Source: JAWMQL01 sp033283165
GTDB taxonomy: Bacteria; Pseudomonadota; Gammaproteobacteria; Pseudomonadales; Halieaceae
Direction: 5' to 3'
NCBI GenBank assembly: GCA_033283165.1
Contig: JAWMQL010000006.1
Coordinates: 124,001 to 188,000, forward strand
Length of the DNA: 64,000 bases
The translations under genes and the position numbers were made by a program. The notes under the pieces were generated by a model that was not told where the DNA came from, did no database searches, and was given only the letters and a program-made list of their open reading frames with translations. Below are positions 51,456 to 59,342 of this stretch, piece by piece. Position 1 is the stretch's first letter. The number at the start of each line of letters is the position of its first letter.

Positions 51456-51608
51456 CTATGGTGACCCGGGGGGGCCGAGAATTATCTGGGAAATCCAGAC
51501 GGCGAAACCATAGCCTCCGACAATGGCAACCGCCGCCACCGGTGCCAGGAACACCGACAGCAGAATGAACGTGTTGCGCTCATCCGCCTTTTCCTGTTGC
51601 TGATCCAC
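51456..51608 (-). CDS. napE: NapE-like small membrane protein, first gene of the nap operon
   Basis: A 50-residue gene read directly from the minus strand: GTG at 51608, TAG at 51456. A polar Gln/Glu-rich N-terminus (VDQQQEKADERN) is followed by one hydrophobic helix (TFILLSVFLAPVAAVAIVGG), then YGFAVWISQIILGPPG, which is the NapE pattern. AGGTGG upstream is a weak ribosome site. Function of NapE is not established, but its position before napF is conserved. It is too short to appear in a default gene list. Confidence 0.85.
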   Translation of the reverse strand: MDQQQEKADERNTFILLSVFLAPVAAVAIVGGYGFAVWISQIILGPPGSP

Positions 51609-51666
51609 AACGAATCCACCTCAATATTCAGCCGGCCAATTCTAGATGATTATCTCAGCATAGCCC

Positions 51667-51680
51667 TTGATCTGAATCAT
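51667..51680. promoter_or_regulatory. FNR/Anr-type binding site upstream of the nap operon
   Basis: TTGAT-CTGA-ATCAT matches nine of ten conserved positions of the FNR consensus (TTGAT-N4-ATCAA). It is 59 bases upstream of the napE GTG and would place oxygen-responsive control on the nap operon. It also lies 83 bases before the divergent MltF-like gene at 51763, which is less likely to be its target. Visible in sequence; binding itself is inference. Confidence 0.7.
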
Positions 51681-51762
51681 TCCAGTTCCCGCCCCCGACT
51701 TGATTCGCCGGGTCGCTCGCACGGTACAATGACCGGCAAAGCCCCAGCGGAGAATCCCCTTC

Positions 51763-53358
51763 ATGAAGTCGTTGCTCGCCAGCCTGGCCTCCCTTTTGCT
51801 CCTTTGCAGCCTCACCGCGTGCGGCGCGGAAAGCGACAATACGACCGGCAAACCGGGTGCCAGTCCGGCCGCCTCGTCCGGCGGAGCGATGTCTGCACCG
51901 CAACCCGCCGCAACCGCCGGGACAGCGGAGCCCAGCGACCAGGACATCGAGGAGGCCATCGACCTGTTCGACCAACTCTCCTCCCTGTCCGAGGAAGGCT
52001 TCAATCCCGCCTGGACCGGCGACCTGGACGGCATGGAGGAAAGGCGCGTGATCCGGGTGCTGACGGTCTACAGCATCGGCCGGTACTACCTCGACGGGGT
52101 AGAGCAGCGTGGCCTGACCTACGAGATGTTCAAGACGTTTGAAAAGTTTATCAACGAACGCCTCGACCGGGGTCACCTGAAGGTTCACGTGGTGTTCGTG
52201 CCGGTTCCCCGGGACAAATTGCTTCCCGCCCTGCTGCAGGGGAAGGGAGATATCGTTGCGGCGAGCCTGTCGATAACGGAGGAGCGCTCCGGGCAGGTGG
52301 CCTTTACCAACCCGGTTAGCAAACCGGTCTCGGAGATCCTGGTGACGGGGCCCGCCGCGCCGGAAGTCGGCAGTATCGACGACCTGTCGGGCCAGACCCT
52401 GTATGTGCGTCAAAGCAGTAGCTACCGGGAAAGCCTGGAGCGACTCAACCAGACCTTCGACGAACAGGGCCTGGCCAAGGTAAAGATCGAATTCCTGCCG
52501 GAAATGCTGGAGGACGACGACATCATCGAAATGGTCAACGCCGGCATGCTGCCCTGGGCGATCGTGGACGATTACAAAACCCAGCTGTGGGAGGGTGTAT
52601 TCAATGACCTGGTGGTCCGGGAGGACATCGTTTTCCGGGTGGGGGGCCGCATTGCCTGGGCCATCCGCCCGAACAGCCCGAAGCTGCAAAAAACCCTGAA
52701 CGATTTTATCAGGACCCACAAAGAGGGCACCCTGTTCGGCAATATCCTGGTCAATCGCTACATCCGGGATTTTGACTGGGCCGCGAATGCCCTCGCTGAC
52801 CAGGATTACCAGCGCCTGCTGCAGCTGGTGGATATCTTCCGAAACTACGGCGAGCAGTACGGCGTCGACTACCTGATGTCGGCAGCCCAGGGCTACCAGG
52901 AGTCGCGCCTGCGGCAGGAGGCGCGCAGCGCGGCCGGGGCCATAGGCATCATGCAACTGCTGCCTTCCACCGCCGCCGATCCGAACGTGGGCATTGCCGA
53001 CATCACCACGGCAGAGAACAATATTCACGCCGGGGTCAAGTACCTCCAGTTCCTGCGTGACCGCTACTTCTCCGACCCGGGCATCGATCAACTGAATGGC
53101 ACCCTGCTGGCGCTTGCGGCCTACAATGCCGGCCCGTCGCGCATGATCAACCTGCGCAACGAAGCGGACAAAGCGGGCTACGATCCCAATGTCTGGTTCG
53201 ATAACGTGGAAGTGATTGCGGCCCGCCGTATTGGACGGGAAACCGTTCAGTACGTGGCCAATATCTACAAATACTACCTGGCGTACACCATGGTGCTCGA
53301 GCAGCGCCTGCGTCACGAGGCCGCGCGGCGCGCAGCGGGCATCGGTTCGGAGAACTGA
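51763..53358 (+). CDS. MltF-like lytic transglycosylase with periplasmic binding domain
   Basis: A 531-residue putative outer-membrane lipoprotein. The lipobox is LTAC near residue 20. After a low-complexity linker (about 20-75) comes a solute-binding-type domain (about 85-345, VIRVLTVYS to VNRYI), then an SLT lysozyme-like domain with catalytic E380 in GYQESRLRQEARS and GIMQLLPSTA, followed by AYNAGP. This is the MltF architecture, cutting peptidoglycan with a regulatory module. A polar linker of this length is longer than in E. coli MltF. It diverges from the nap operon. Confidence 0.9.
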   Translation: MKSLLASLASLLLLCSLTACGAESDNTTGKPGASPAASSGGAMSAPQPAATAGTAEPSDQDIEEAIDLFDQLSSLSEEGFNPAWTGDLDGMEERRVIRVLTVYSIGRYYLDGVEQRGLTYEMFKTFEKFINERLDRGHLKVHVVFVPVPRDKLLPALLQGKGDIVAASLSITEERSGQVAFTNPVSKPVSEILVTGPAAPEVGSIDDLSGQTLYVRQSSSYRESLERLNQTFDEQGLAKVKIEFLPEMLEDDDIIEMVNAGMLPWAIVDDYKTQLWEGVFNDLVVREDIVFRVGGRIAWAIRPNSPKLQKTLNDFIRTHKEGTLFGNILVNRYIRDFDWAANALADQDYQRLLQLVDIFRNYGEQYGVDYLMSAAQGYQESRLRQEARSAAGAIGIMQLLPSTAADPNVGIADITTAENNIHAGVKYLQFLRDRYFSDPGIDQLNGTLLALAAYNAGPSRMINLRNEADKAGYDPNVWFDNVEVIAARRIGRETVQYVANIYKYYLAYTMVLEQRLRHEAARRAAGIGSEN

Positions 53359-53537
53359 GTTCGTCCAGAGGTCAGGCGGTCTCTGCGAGCAAGGCATGCG
53401 GAGCATGCCGGGTGGGTACATACAGGTCGCCAAAATGAATCAGCGACAGCTGGTCAGATGCCGGCGAACCGGCTCCAAAACTGGAAAGGCCGGCCCTCGC
53501 CGGCGGGCCAGCGCCGGCGTAAGGGCAGGATGTCAGC

Positions 53538-54149
53538 CTAGGCCGCTTTGCGCTTCGGCGCTGCTTTCTTCTTGGCCGCAGCTTTCTTTTTAGGCGCTGC
53601 TTTCTTTTTGGCAGTCGCCTTTTTCTTCGGTGCGGCTTTCTTCTTCGCTGCAGCTTTCTTTTTCACGGCGGCCTTTTCCTTTGGTGCAGCCTTCTCTTTC
53701 GCGGCAGCTTTCTTTTTGGCCGGTTTCTTTTTCGCCTTCGCCTTGGACTTGCGCAGGGTCGCTTTCTCTACCATCTGCGCTGCCCGTTCGGCGGCCTGCG
53801 CCTTACGCATTTCCAGGGTGGCATCGGTCTTCACGCTGATATAGCGTTCAGCGGCCTCGTAAGCAGCCCGCGCGATGGCCGCCACCGCCTCAGCCAATTC
53901 CTCGACCTGTTTACGCAGCGCGTCGACTTTCTGCTGATTGTCGGGGGTGGCTCTTTTTTTAAATGTGGAGCGCGCTTTTTTCAACCGTGAACTGGCGGTC
54001 GAATGTTTTTTCCGCGCGTTGGCAAGCTCTCGCTTTGCGCGGCCAAGCGCTTTTTCGCTTTCCGCCAGCAAACGCTTGCGCAGCTGCTCTACCTGTTTAT
54101 TCGCCTGCTCTGCCATTTTAGTGGCCTGAGCTAATTCCTTCTCCAGCAT
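53538..54149 (-). CDS. Histone-H1-like (AlgP-type) lysine-rich protein
   Basis: A 203-residue basic protein. The N-terminal part (about 1-130) is a predicted coiled coil rich in Lys, Ala and Glu, and the last 70 residues are a near-perfect KKAAAKKKAAPK repeat that resembles the C-terminal domain of eukaryotic H1 and the AlgP/AlgR3 proteins of pseudomonads. It probably binds DNA and may be a nucleoid protein. ATG at 54149 is the only start before the coil. Repeat number is likely to vary between strains. Exact role unknown. Confidence 0.88.
   Translation of the reverse strand: MLEKELAQATKMAEQANKQVEQLRKRLLAESEKALGRAKRELANARKKHSTASSRLKKARSTFKKRATPDNQQKVDALRKQVEELAEAVAAIARAAYEAAERYISVKTDATLEMRKAQAAERAAQMVEKATLRKSKAKAKKKPAKKKAAAKEKAAPKEKAAVKKKAAAKKKAAPKKKATAKKKAAPKKKAAAKKKAAPKRKAA
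53545..53735 (-). repeat. Lysine/alanine codon repeats in the H1-like gene
   Basis: The 3' part of the gene carries degenerate tandem units encoding KKAAAK/KKAAPK, visible on the plus strand as repeated GCTTTCTTTTT-like tracts. The repetitiveness makes slippage and length change likely. It is part of the coding region and not a separate element. Confidence 0.75.
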
Positions 54150-54293
54150 GACACCTGCACTCCCTGATTAGAATGGGTACCGCACGCGTAGTCTAAGCCT
54201 AATTGCACAATATGTAACGACTATTTTTGGTCGCGGTTGCACTGTAGCCGCCGCAATACTGCTAGCATTTAACTAAACAACTCTGGAGGAAGC

Positions 54294-54959
54294 ATGGTGA
54301 TGAGCGAGCCGATTCATGTGGATTACTATTCTGACGTGCTGTGTGTCTGGGCCTGGATCGCGCAACCGAGGCTGGATGAACTCAAGACGCAGTGGGGTGA
54401 ACAGGTTCTGGTTCGTCACCGCTTTGTCGATATTTTTGGCGACAGTCACAGCAAGATTCCGAACCAGTGGGGCGCGGAAGACGGCTTCGAAAAATTTCAT
54501 CAGCACGTGGTAAATTCTGCGGCACCCTTTGAGCATACCGATATCAGCAGCGACATCTGGACCCGGGTTCGACCACGCAGCTCCGGCCAGGCCCACGTGG
54601 TGTTGAAGGCGGCGCAACTTGTCGCCGGGGAAAATCTGGCCCAGCGGTTTGCCCTCACGCTGCGCCGGGCTTTCTTCGTTGAAGGTCGGGATGTCGCCGA
54701 AATGGAGCTGCTGTTGCAACTGGCCGAGGCTTGTGGCGTCGAGCGTACGGCGCTTATGCAGAGCCTCGGCGACGGCTCCGCGATGGCGGCGTTCAGCAGC
54801 GACCTGCGCGTCGCGTCGGAACTTGGCGTGCGCGGCAGCCCCACCTGGGTGCTGAATGACGGGCGCCAGCTGCTGTACGGCAACGTCGGATACCGGATAT
54901 TGTCATCCAACATCGAGGAATTGCTGCGCAATCCGGCCGAGGAGGCGAGCTGGTGTTAG
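54294..54959 (+). CDS. DsbA-fold (FrnE/2-hydroxychromene isomerase-like) protein without CxxC
   Basis: A 221-residue thioredoxin-like protein of the DSBA family. The usual active-site position after HVDYYSDVLCVWAW carries one Cys (LCVWA) instead of CxxC, so disulfide oxidoreductase activity is unlikely. The C-terminal GVRGSPTWVLNDGRQLLYGN is a conserved DSBA-family block with cis-Pro. GGAGGA precedes the ATG at 54294 by three bases; ATG at 54300 or GTG at 54297 has better spacing. No signal peptide. A GSH-dependent isomerase role is possible but unproved. Confidence 0.82.
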   Translation: MVMSEPIHVDYYSDVLCVWAWIAQPRLDELKTQWGEQVLVRHRFVDIFGDSHSKIPNQWGAEDGFEKFHQHVVNSAAPFEHTDISSDIWTRVRPRSSGQAHVVLKAAQLVAGENLAQRFALTLRRAFFVEGRDVAEMELLLQLAEACGVERTALMQSLGDGSAMAAFSSDLRVASELGVRGSPTWVLNDGRQLLYGNVGYRILSSNIEELLRNPAEEASWC

Positions 54960-55019
54960 CGGGTAAGGCTGCGTAAGCTTATGGTATGTTGGTAACGGGT
55001 CACACAACGGCACATTCCC

Positions 55020-55259
55020 ATGACAGAAAAACCCGCCAAAGGCATTCGCGCACCCAAGGCGGTGCGCAAGAAACTGCGCTCCCTGGCCGTGGCTCGGGTG
55101 CGCCAGGATATTATTCACGCCGGCCGCAAGGAAGCCGATTATTCAACTGAGGACCTGGAGTACCTGGTGGCGGAAAAGGAGAAGGAGATCTGGTCCGGGA
55201 TCGGCTGGAAGGGCTTCGGCATCGCTGCCCTCCTGCTGGGCATCAATATCGGTATCTGA
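55020..55259 (+). CDS. Small conserved-looking protein with C-terminal hydrophobic helix, unknown function
   Basis: A 79-residue protein. The N-terminal half is strongly basic (about 4-36, KAVRKKLRSLAVARVRQDII), the middle acidic (YSTEDLEYLVAEKEKEIW), and the last 20 residues (GWKGFGIAALLLGINIGI) could be a membrane helix. Its stop is two bases from the start of the next gene, so the pair is probably co-translated. I recognise no family. Codon use is normal for this genome. Confidence 0.65.
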   Translation: MTEKPAKGIRAPKAVRKKLRSLAVARVRQDIIHAGRKEADYSTEDLEYLVAEKEKEIWSGIGWKGFGIAALLLGINIGI

Positions 55260-55261
55260 CC

Positions 55262-55669
55262 GTGTCCCTGTTCCGGATATTCAAATATTCCTCCCTGCTG
55301 TTTTTTTTCAGTAAATACCGGGGCAAGATTTTCCGCATCGTCGCGGTGATATTATTCGCCGCAGTCACCTCACTCCTGTACCAGGATGTGGCCGGCTTTC
55401 TCGAGCGGCAGTATCCGGGCACGGTTATCTATGCCCTGGTCGCCAAAATTTTCATCGTCTATGGCGCCCTGGCCTTCGTGCTCTGGCAGTTTCGACCGGC
55501 AGCGGCAGGGGATGATAAACCAGCCGCGCCAGGGCCGGGTGAGAAAGCGCCCGCTCCTGACCCGAACGATCGCCTGAGCGCGCTGGAGGACGTCGAAACG
55601 CACGACCGGCTGCGCAGCCGCTACGACCGCCTGCTCGAGGGTGGCGGCAAACCACCCGCCAAGGAATAA
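55262..55669 (+). CDS. Small membrane protein, unknown function
   Basis: A 135-residue protein with two hydrophobic segments (about 22-41, IFRIVAVILFAAVTSLLYQD, and about 54-75) and a polar, Pro/Asp-rich C-terminal tail (about 78-135) that ends in a short charged helix (THDRLRSRYDRLLEGGG). GTG at 55262 comes two bases after the previous stop. Together they look like a membrane pair, but no function or family is recognisable. The gene ends just before the third palindromic element. Confidence 0.65.
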   Translation: MSLFRIFKYSSLLFFFSKYRGKIFRIVAVILFAAVTSLLYQDVAGFLERQYPGTVIYALVAKIFIVYGALAFVLWQFRPAAAGDDKPAAPGPGEKAPAPDPNDRLSALEDVETHDRLRSRYDRLLEGGGKPPAKE

Positions 55670-55673
55670 CATC

Positions 55674-55761
55674 GGGGACAATTTCGGGGACCAATTTCGG
55701 GGACAGTTTACTTTTTACCGGAGGTAATAAAGTAAACTGTCCCCGAAATTTGCCGAAATTT
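55674..55761. repeat. Palindromic element, copy 3 (GGGGACAGTTTACTTT core)
   Basis: Perfect inverted arms of 22 bases (55693-55714 and 55729-55750) enclose a 14-base loop that itself contains a short pairing (TTACC/GGTAA). Partial extra fragments flank it (CGGGGACAATTTCGGGGACC and GCCGAAATTT), which indicates repeated partial duplication. It lies between convergent genes ending at 55669 and 55774. Core shared with copies 1 and 2. Confidence 0.9.
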
Positions 55762-55773
55762 AGCTTCGTGAAT

Positions 55774-57294
55774 TCAGCGCTTGATTTCGAGCATGTACCT
55801 CGCGGCTGCCAGCAGGGTGTCTTCGTCAAGGTGGGACTGTGGCGGCATTTCCGGATAATCCTCGCGTTTCTTCACCGGGTTGGCGGCATAGGCCGCAATA
55901 CCTTCCGGGTTATCCATGTACAGGGCCTGAAGTATCTGCGTGGGGGGACCGATCATCCGTGAACTGTAGGCGTGGCAGCCGGCACAGATGCCGTAGTACG
56001 CCAGCTTGCCCTTCTCCATGTGGTCCTTGCTGCGAGGCGGGACCGGCTCGGGCAGCATGTAGGAGGCCACATTGTAGGTGCTGGAAAATTCACACTCGCC
56101 GTACTTGCCGAGACCCACGGTGCGGTAGCGCTCCGGGTTCAGGATACAACCGTCATCCATACCCACCGTATCCACGATATCGGGACCCCGGGTCAGCAGC
56201 TCGGTGGCGAGGGCGGCGCGCACCATCGGCGCCGGGTTGTTGCCGTTATCACGCATGATGTTGTTGAGTATCTTCGCCCGGTTCGGGTTGGGTTCGGAAT
56301 CCGGGTCCACCCGGGCATTGGTGGCCAGGGAGAAATCGGTCAGGGTAATTCCGAAGGAATCATTGCCGGTGATGATGTTGTTTTCGATGACCACGTCGTC
56401 ACAGGCCATGATCATCATGCCGGTACCGGGGGGGATATTCGATACCAGGGAACCCGGGATAGCGAAGTTTTCGTGGTTGTTGTCCACCACGAAGTTGTTG
56501 CGAATAATAACGTCGCCGCAGCTCTTGATCGGCAGGCCCGGTGTGATGAAGGCCAGGATGCCGCCGGTATTGTTATACACGTAATTGCCTTCCACCAGGG
56601 CGGTGCGGCTGTTCTCGATCTCTATCCCGGCCACGCTGTCGAAAACCTGGTTGTAAACCACGTCGACATTGTCAGACATCCCCACGTAGATCGCGGCATC
56701 CTCAATACCGGAAATGATGTTGTGTGATACCAGGCCGTTCTTGCCGAGTTGCGGAAAGATACCGTAGACCCCAGTATCGACGATGATGTTGTTGCGGATG
56801 ATGTAATTGTTGCCCGCCTGGCCCATGATGGCATTGCCCTTGTACTTCGTGATGTACAGGTTTTCCACCGTAATGCCGTTACCGGAGTACAGTACGGCGT
56901 CATTGCGCATACCTTCCCCGTCCATGACCGCATAGGCGCCCCGCTCTATCACGCCGGACAGGGTGATATTATCCTTGTCGATATAAACAGTTTCCCTGTA
57001 GGTGCCAGGCATCACCTTGATCACGGCTCCGGGGGAGGCCTGCTGTACTGCCTCCTGGATCGATTCACCGTCTTTGACGATGATCAGCTCCCCGGAGGTC
57101 GGGGTCTGCAGGCTGCGAATGGCCGGGCTGCGGTCCTGCGCCGCCGCCAGCTCGGCGGTTCCGGGCGAGGCAAAATCCGCCTTCTGTTCTTCGGGCACCT
57201 TGATAACCGTCGGCTCAGGCTGATTGCCCTCGCCAAGGTAATAGCCCACTACAAGCAGTGCCAGGGCGGCAACGACTACGGCCAGTTTATTCAT
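55774..57294 (-). CDS. Parallel beta-helix protein fused to a C-terminal cytochrome c domain
   Basis: A 506-residue exported protein. The N-terminus is a signal or single membrane anchor (about 4-20, VVVAALALLVVGYYLGEG). Right-handed beta-helix repeats cover about 70-360, with Asn-rich turns (YIIRNNIIVDTGVYG, DVVIENNIITGNDSFG, VVYNQVF). A cytochrome c domain follows at about 425-506, with heme site CAGCH (C437-H441) and likely axial Met near 483 (DYPEMPPQ). Its ATG overlaps the stop of the diheme gene by eight bases. NosD-like helix proteins are relatives in fold only. Function unknown; a periplasmic electron-transfer role is inferred. Confidence 0.85.
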   Translation of the reverse strand: MNKLAVVVAALALLVVGYYLGEGNQPEPTVIKVPEEQKADFASPGTAELAAAQDRSPAIRSLQTPTSGELIIVKDGESIQEAVQQASPGAVIKVMPGTYRETVYIDKDNITLSGVIERGAYAVMDGEGMRNDAVLYSGNGITVENLYITKYKGNAIMGQAGNNYIIRNNIIVDTGVYGIFPQLGKNGLVSHNIISGIEDAAIYVGMSDNVDVVYNQVFDSVAGIEIENSRTALVEGNYVYNNTGGILAFITPGLPIKSCGDVIIRNNFVVDNNHENFAIPGSLVSNIPPGTGMMIMACDDVVIENNIITGNDSFGITLTDFSLATNARVDPDSEPNPNRAKILNNIMRDNGNNPAPMVRAALATELLTRGPDIVDTVGMDDGCILNPERYRTVGLGKYGECEFSSTYNVASYMLPEPVPPRSKDHMEKGKLAYYGICAGCHAYSSRMIGPPTQILQALYMDNPEGIAAYAANPVKKREDYPEMPPQSHLDEDTLLAAARYMLEIKR

Positions 57295-58498
57295 TGTTAC
57301 TTTCCCCGTTTTGAGACTTGTCAGCCAAGCTCAGTTGATTGTGAACCGGGTGCAGGCCCGAGGGCAAAACGTCCGGTGTTTTCGGTTTGAAACTTTCGTC
57401 GGTCAAGGTTCGCAGAAAATCGACCAGGCGATCCAGTTCATCGTCGGTCAGGTTCGGCTCCCAGATATGCCAGTGAATTTTCAGGTCCTCGCCCTCAGGC
57501 ACCGCGTGCCCGCGGCCGCCGGTGTAAAAGGCCGCCGCCTCACGCAGGGTGGCGAACCGGCCGGAATGCATATAGGGCGCGGTCAGCTCGATATTGCGCA
57601 ACGAGGGTATCTTGAAACCGCCCCGCTGGGTGACCTCCGGTGAAACCTTTCCGGCCCCGGGGTCGAAGGGCAAACCCTCAGGTTCAGGCGTGCCTATGAC
57701 CGCGATCTGCTGATTGGTGAACAGGGGTGGGGTGTGACACTCGGCGCAGCGGGCCACGAAAGAACGGAAGATATTCAGGCCCTCTTTCTCTGGGTCGGTA
57801 AGCGCATCGTGATAGCCGTGGGCATACTGGTCATAGCGGCTGTTGAGCGAGATCAGCGAGGCCTGGAATGCGGTGATCGCCAGGTACACCTGGTCCAGCT
57901 GAATTTCGGCGCCGGCGTTGCGGAACGCATAGGGAAAGGCCTGGGCAAAGAGCTCGCGGTAAGCAGGCGTACCATTGAGACTGGCCAGCAACTGCTGCGG
58001 GCTGTTTGCCATCTCATGCGGGTCGTACAGGGGACCCAGCATCTGCTCCTCCAGGCTGCTGGCACGACCGTCCCAGAAAAACAGTTTCAGGAAGGCCACA
58101 TTCCACAGGGTCGGTGCCGATCGCGGCAATACTTCGCCCTCTGCACCCACGCTGCGCCCGAGCCCGTCTGCGAAACCCTTGTCCGGGTCGTGGCAGGAGG
58201 CGCAGGATTGGCTGCCATCGCCGGACAATAGCGGATCAAAAAACAGGTAGCGTCCCAGGTCGATCTGCTGTGGGGTAAATCCGTCCCGATAGGCCGGCAG
58301 GCCGGTCTTGAGGCCGCCGACACCGGCGTCGGCCAGTGAGTCGTACATCTGGTACAGGCTGCGCAATTCACAGTGCCCCGCACTGAGTTCAAACCCGGGC
58401 GGACAGTCCGCATTGAGCCGGATCTCCGCTGCCCGCAGCGGCGCCGGACCGGCCCACGCGCCCAGCAGCAGGGCCATTGTCAAAAACCATTTCAACAC
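57287..58498 (-). CDS. MauG/cytochrome c peroxidase-family diheme protein
   Basis: A 403-residue exported diheme protein. The signal peptide ends near residue 22 (PAPLRA). Heme sites are CASCH and CAECH, with the family blocks GRYLFFDPLLSGDGSQSC, RSAPTLWNVAF, LFFWDGRASSLEEQ, FKIPSLRNIELTAPYMHSGR and LTDDELDRLVDFL. This could be a peroxidase or a MauG-like oxidant of another protein; the usual mobile peroxidatic elements cannot be judged. GTG 58498 is used because it follows the upstream stop by 10 bases; TTG at 58495 is adjacent. It shares eight bases with the beta-helix gene. Confidence 0.88.
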   Translation of the reverse strand: MLKWFLTMALLLGAWAGPAPLRAAEIRLNADCPPGFELSAGHCELRSLYQMYDSLADAGVGGLKTGLPAYRDGFTPQQIDLGRYLFFDPLLSGDGSQSCASCHDPDKGFADGLGRSVGAEGEVLPRSAPTLWNVAFLKLFFWDGRASSLEEQMLGPLYDPHEMANSPQQLLASLNGTPAYRELFAQAFPYAFRNAGAEIQLDQVYLAITAFQASLISLNSRYDQYAHGYHDALTDPEKEGLNIFRSFVARCAECHTPPLFTNQQIAVIGTPEPEGLPFDPGAGKVSPEVTQRGGFKIPSLRNIELTAPYMHSGRFATLREAAAFYTGGRGHAVPEGEDLKIHWHIWEPNLTDDELDRLVDFLRTLTDESFKPKTPDVLPSGLHPVHNQLSLADKSQNGESNNE

Positions 58499-58508
58499 GG
58501 ATCGCCGC

Positions 58509-59138
58509 CTATTGCCCCAGGCTGTTGATAAAAGCCAGCACATCCAGGATGGCCTGCTCGTCGGCCAGCAGCGCGGCCATGGCGCGCATCTGGCGACCCG
58601 TGCGGTCGTCCGGGTGACTGCCACGGCTGCCGTCGCGGAAGGATCGTAACTGGGCCGCCAGGTACCAGTCATCGGCCCCGGCCAGGCGCGGCGAATGCAG
58701 GGCCGGGTTACCCTGGGCCGCAGCCCCGTGGCAGGCGCCGCAGAACTGGTTGAAGTAGTCTCCCCCCAGGCGCGCATCACCCTGCAGGGTCGCGGCCGGC
58801 CTCGCCTTGGGCAGGCTGCCTATGTAGGCCGCCACATCCAGCATGGCCTGGCGATCGGGCAGCGACGCCGCCATCGGTTGCATTTGTCGGGCACTGTCCG
58901 TCGCGCCCTCACCCCCCCGGATGCCGGCCTTGAATTTTTCCAGCTGGGCGACCAGGTAGGTGGGCTCCAGGTGGGTCAGCCGCGGCGCCTGGAGTGTCGG
59001 ATTTCCCGCCGCTGCCTGCCCGTGGCAGGCTGCACAGGTACTGTAGTATGCTTCGCCAGCGGCCGCATCACCCAGGCCATGGGCGACGCCGGACCAGAAA
59101 GGGAACAGGCAACAGATAATTGTGGTTAACAGTCTCAT
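58509..59138 (-). CDS. Diheme cytochrome c of the c4 type
   Basis: A 209-residue exported protein made of two similar c-type modules. The signal peptide ends about residue 20 (GVAHG). Module 1 has CAACHGQAAAGNPTLQAPRL and module 2 CGACHGAAAQGNPALHSPRL, each followed by an axial Met segment (ARQMQPMAASL and GRQMRAMAALL). The twofold repeat is visible and typical of cytochrome c4. ATG 59138 has GAGGA upstream. It is the first gene of a three-gene operon with the MauG-like and beta-helix proteins and may supply electrons to both. Confidence 0.92.
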   Translation of the reverse strand: MRLLTTIICCLFPFWSGVAHGLGDAAAGEAYYSTCAACHGQAAAGNPTLQAPRLTHLEPTYLVAQLEKFKAGIRGGEGATDSARQMQPMAASLPDRQAMLDVAAYIGSLPKARPAATLQGDARLGGDYFNQFCGACHGAAAQGNPALHSPRLAGADDWYLAAQLRSFRDGSRGSHPDDRTGRQMRAMAALLADEQAILDVLAFINSLGQ

Positions 59139-59342
59139 CGGGTAGTCCTCACTGGACACGGTGGGCCATTGATCCAACCAGGCGCCTATTGTAGCCGCGA
59201 AGATGAAACAGGGCTTAAAATCGGGGTGATTCGTGCGCAGAGCAGCATCGAGCGCCAACCGGCGCACCATTTTAGCGCATTGTGGGTCTTCTACCCGGTC
59301 TGGACTATACTCAGCGGTAGAATAAACAGGAGAACAGGTCAT

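Noticed and set aside
51655..53433. A 592-codon minus-strand frame opposite the MltF-like gene
   Set aside because: The plus-strand product has a lipobox and an SLT catalytic motif; the antisense product shows no family pattern.
53359..53537. GC-rich inverted segments between the MltF-like gene and the H1-like gene
   Set aside because: The GCCGGC-type symmetry is short and common in this composition. No clear terminator or repeat family is visible.
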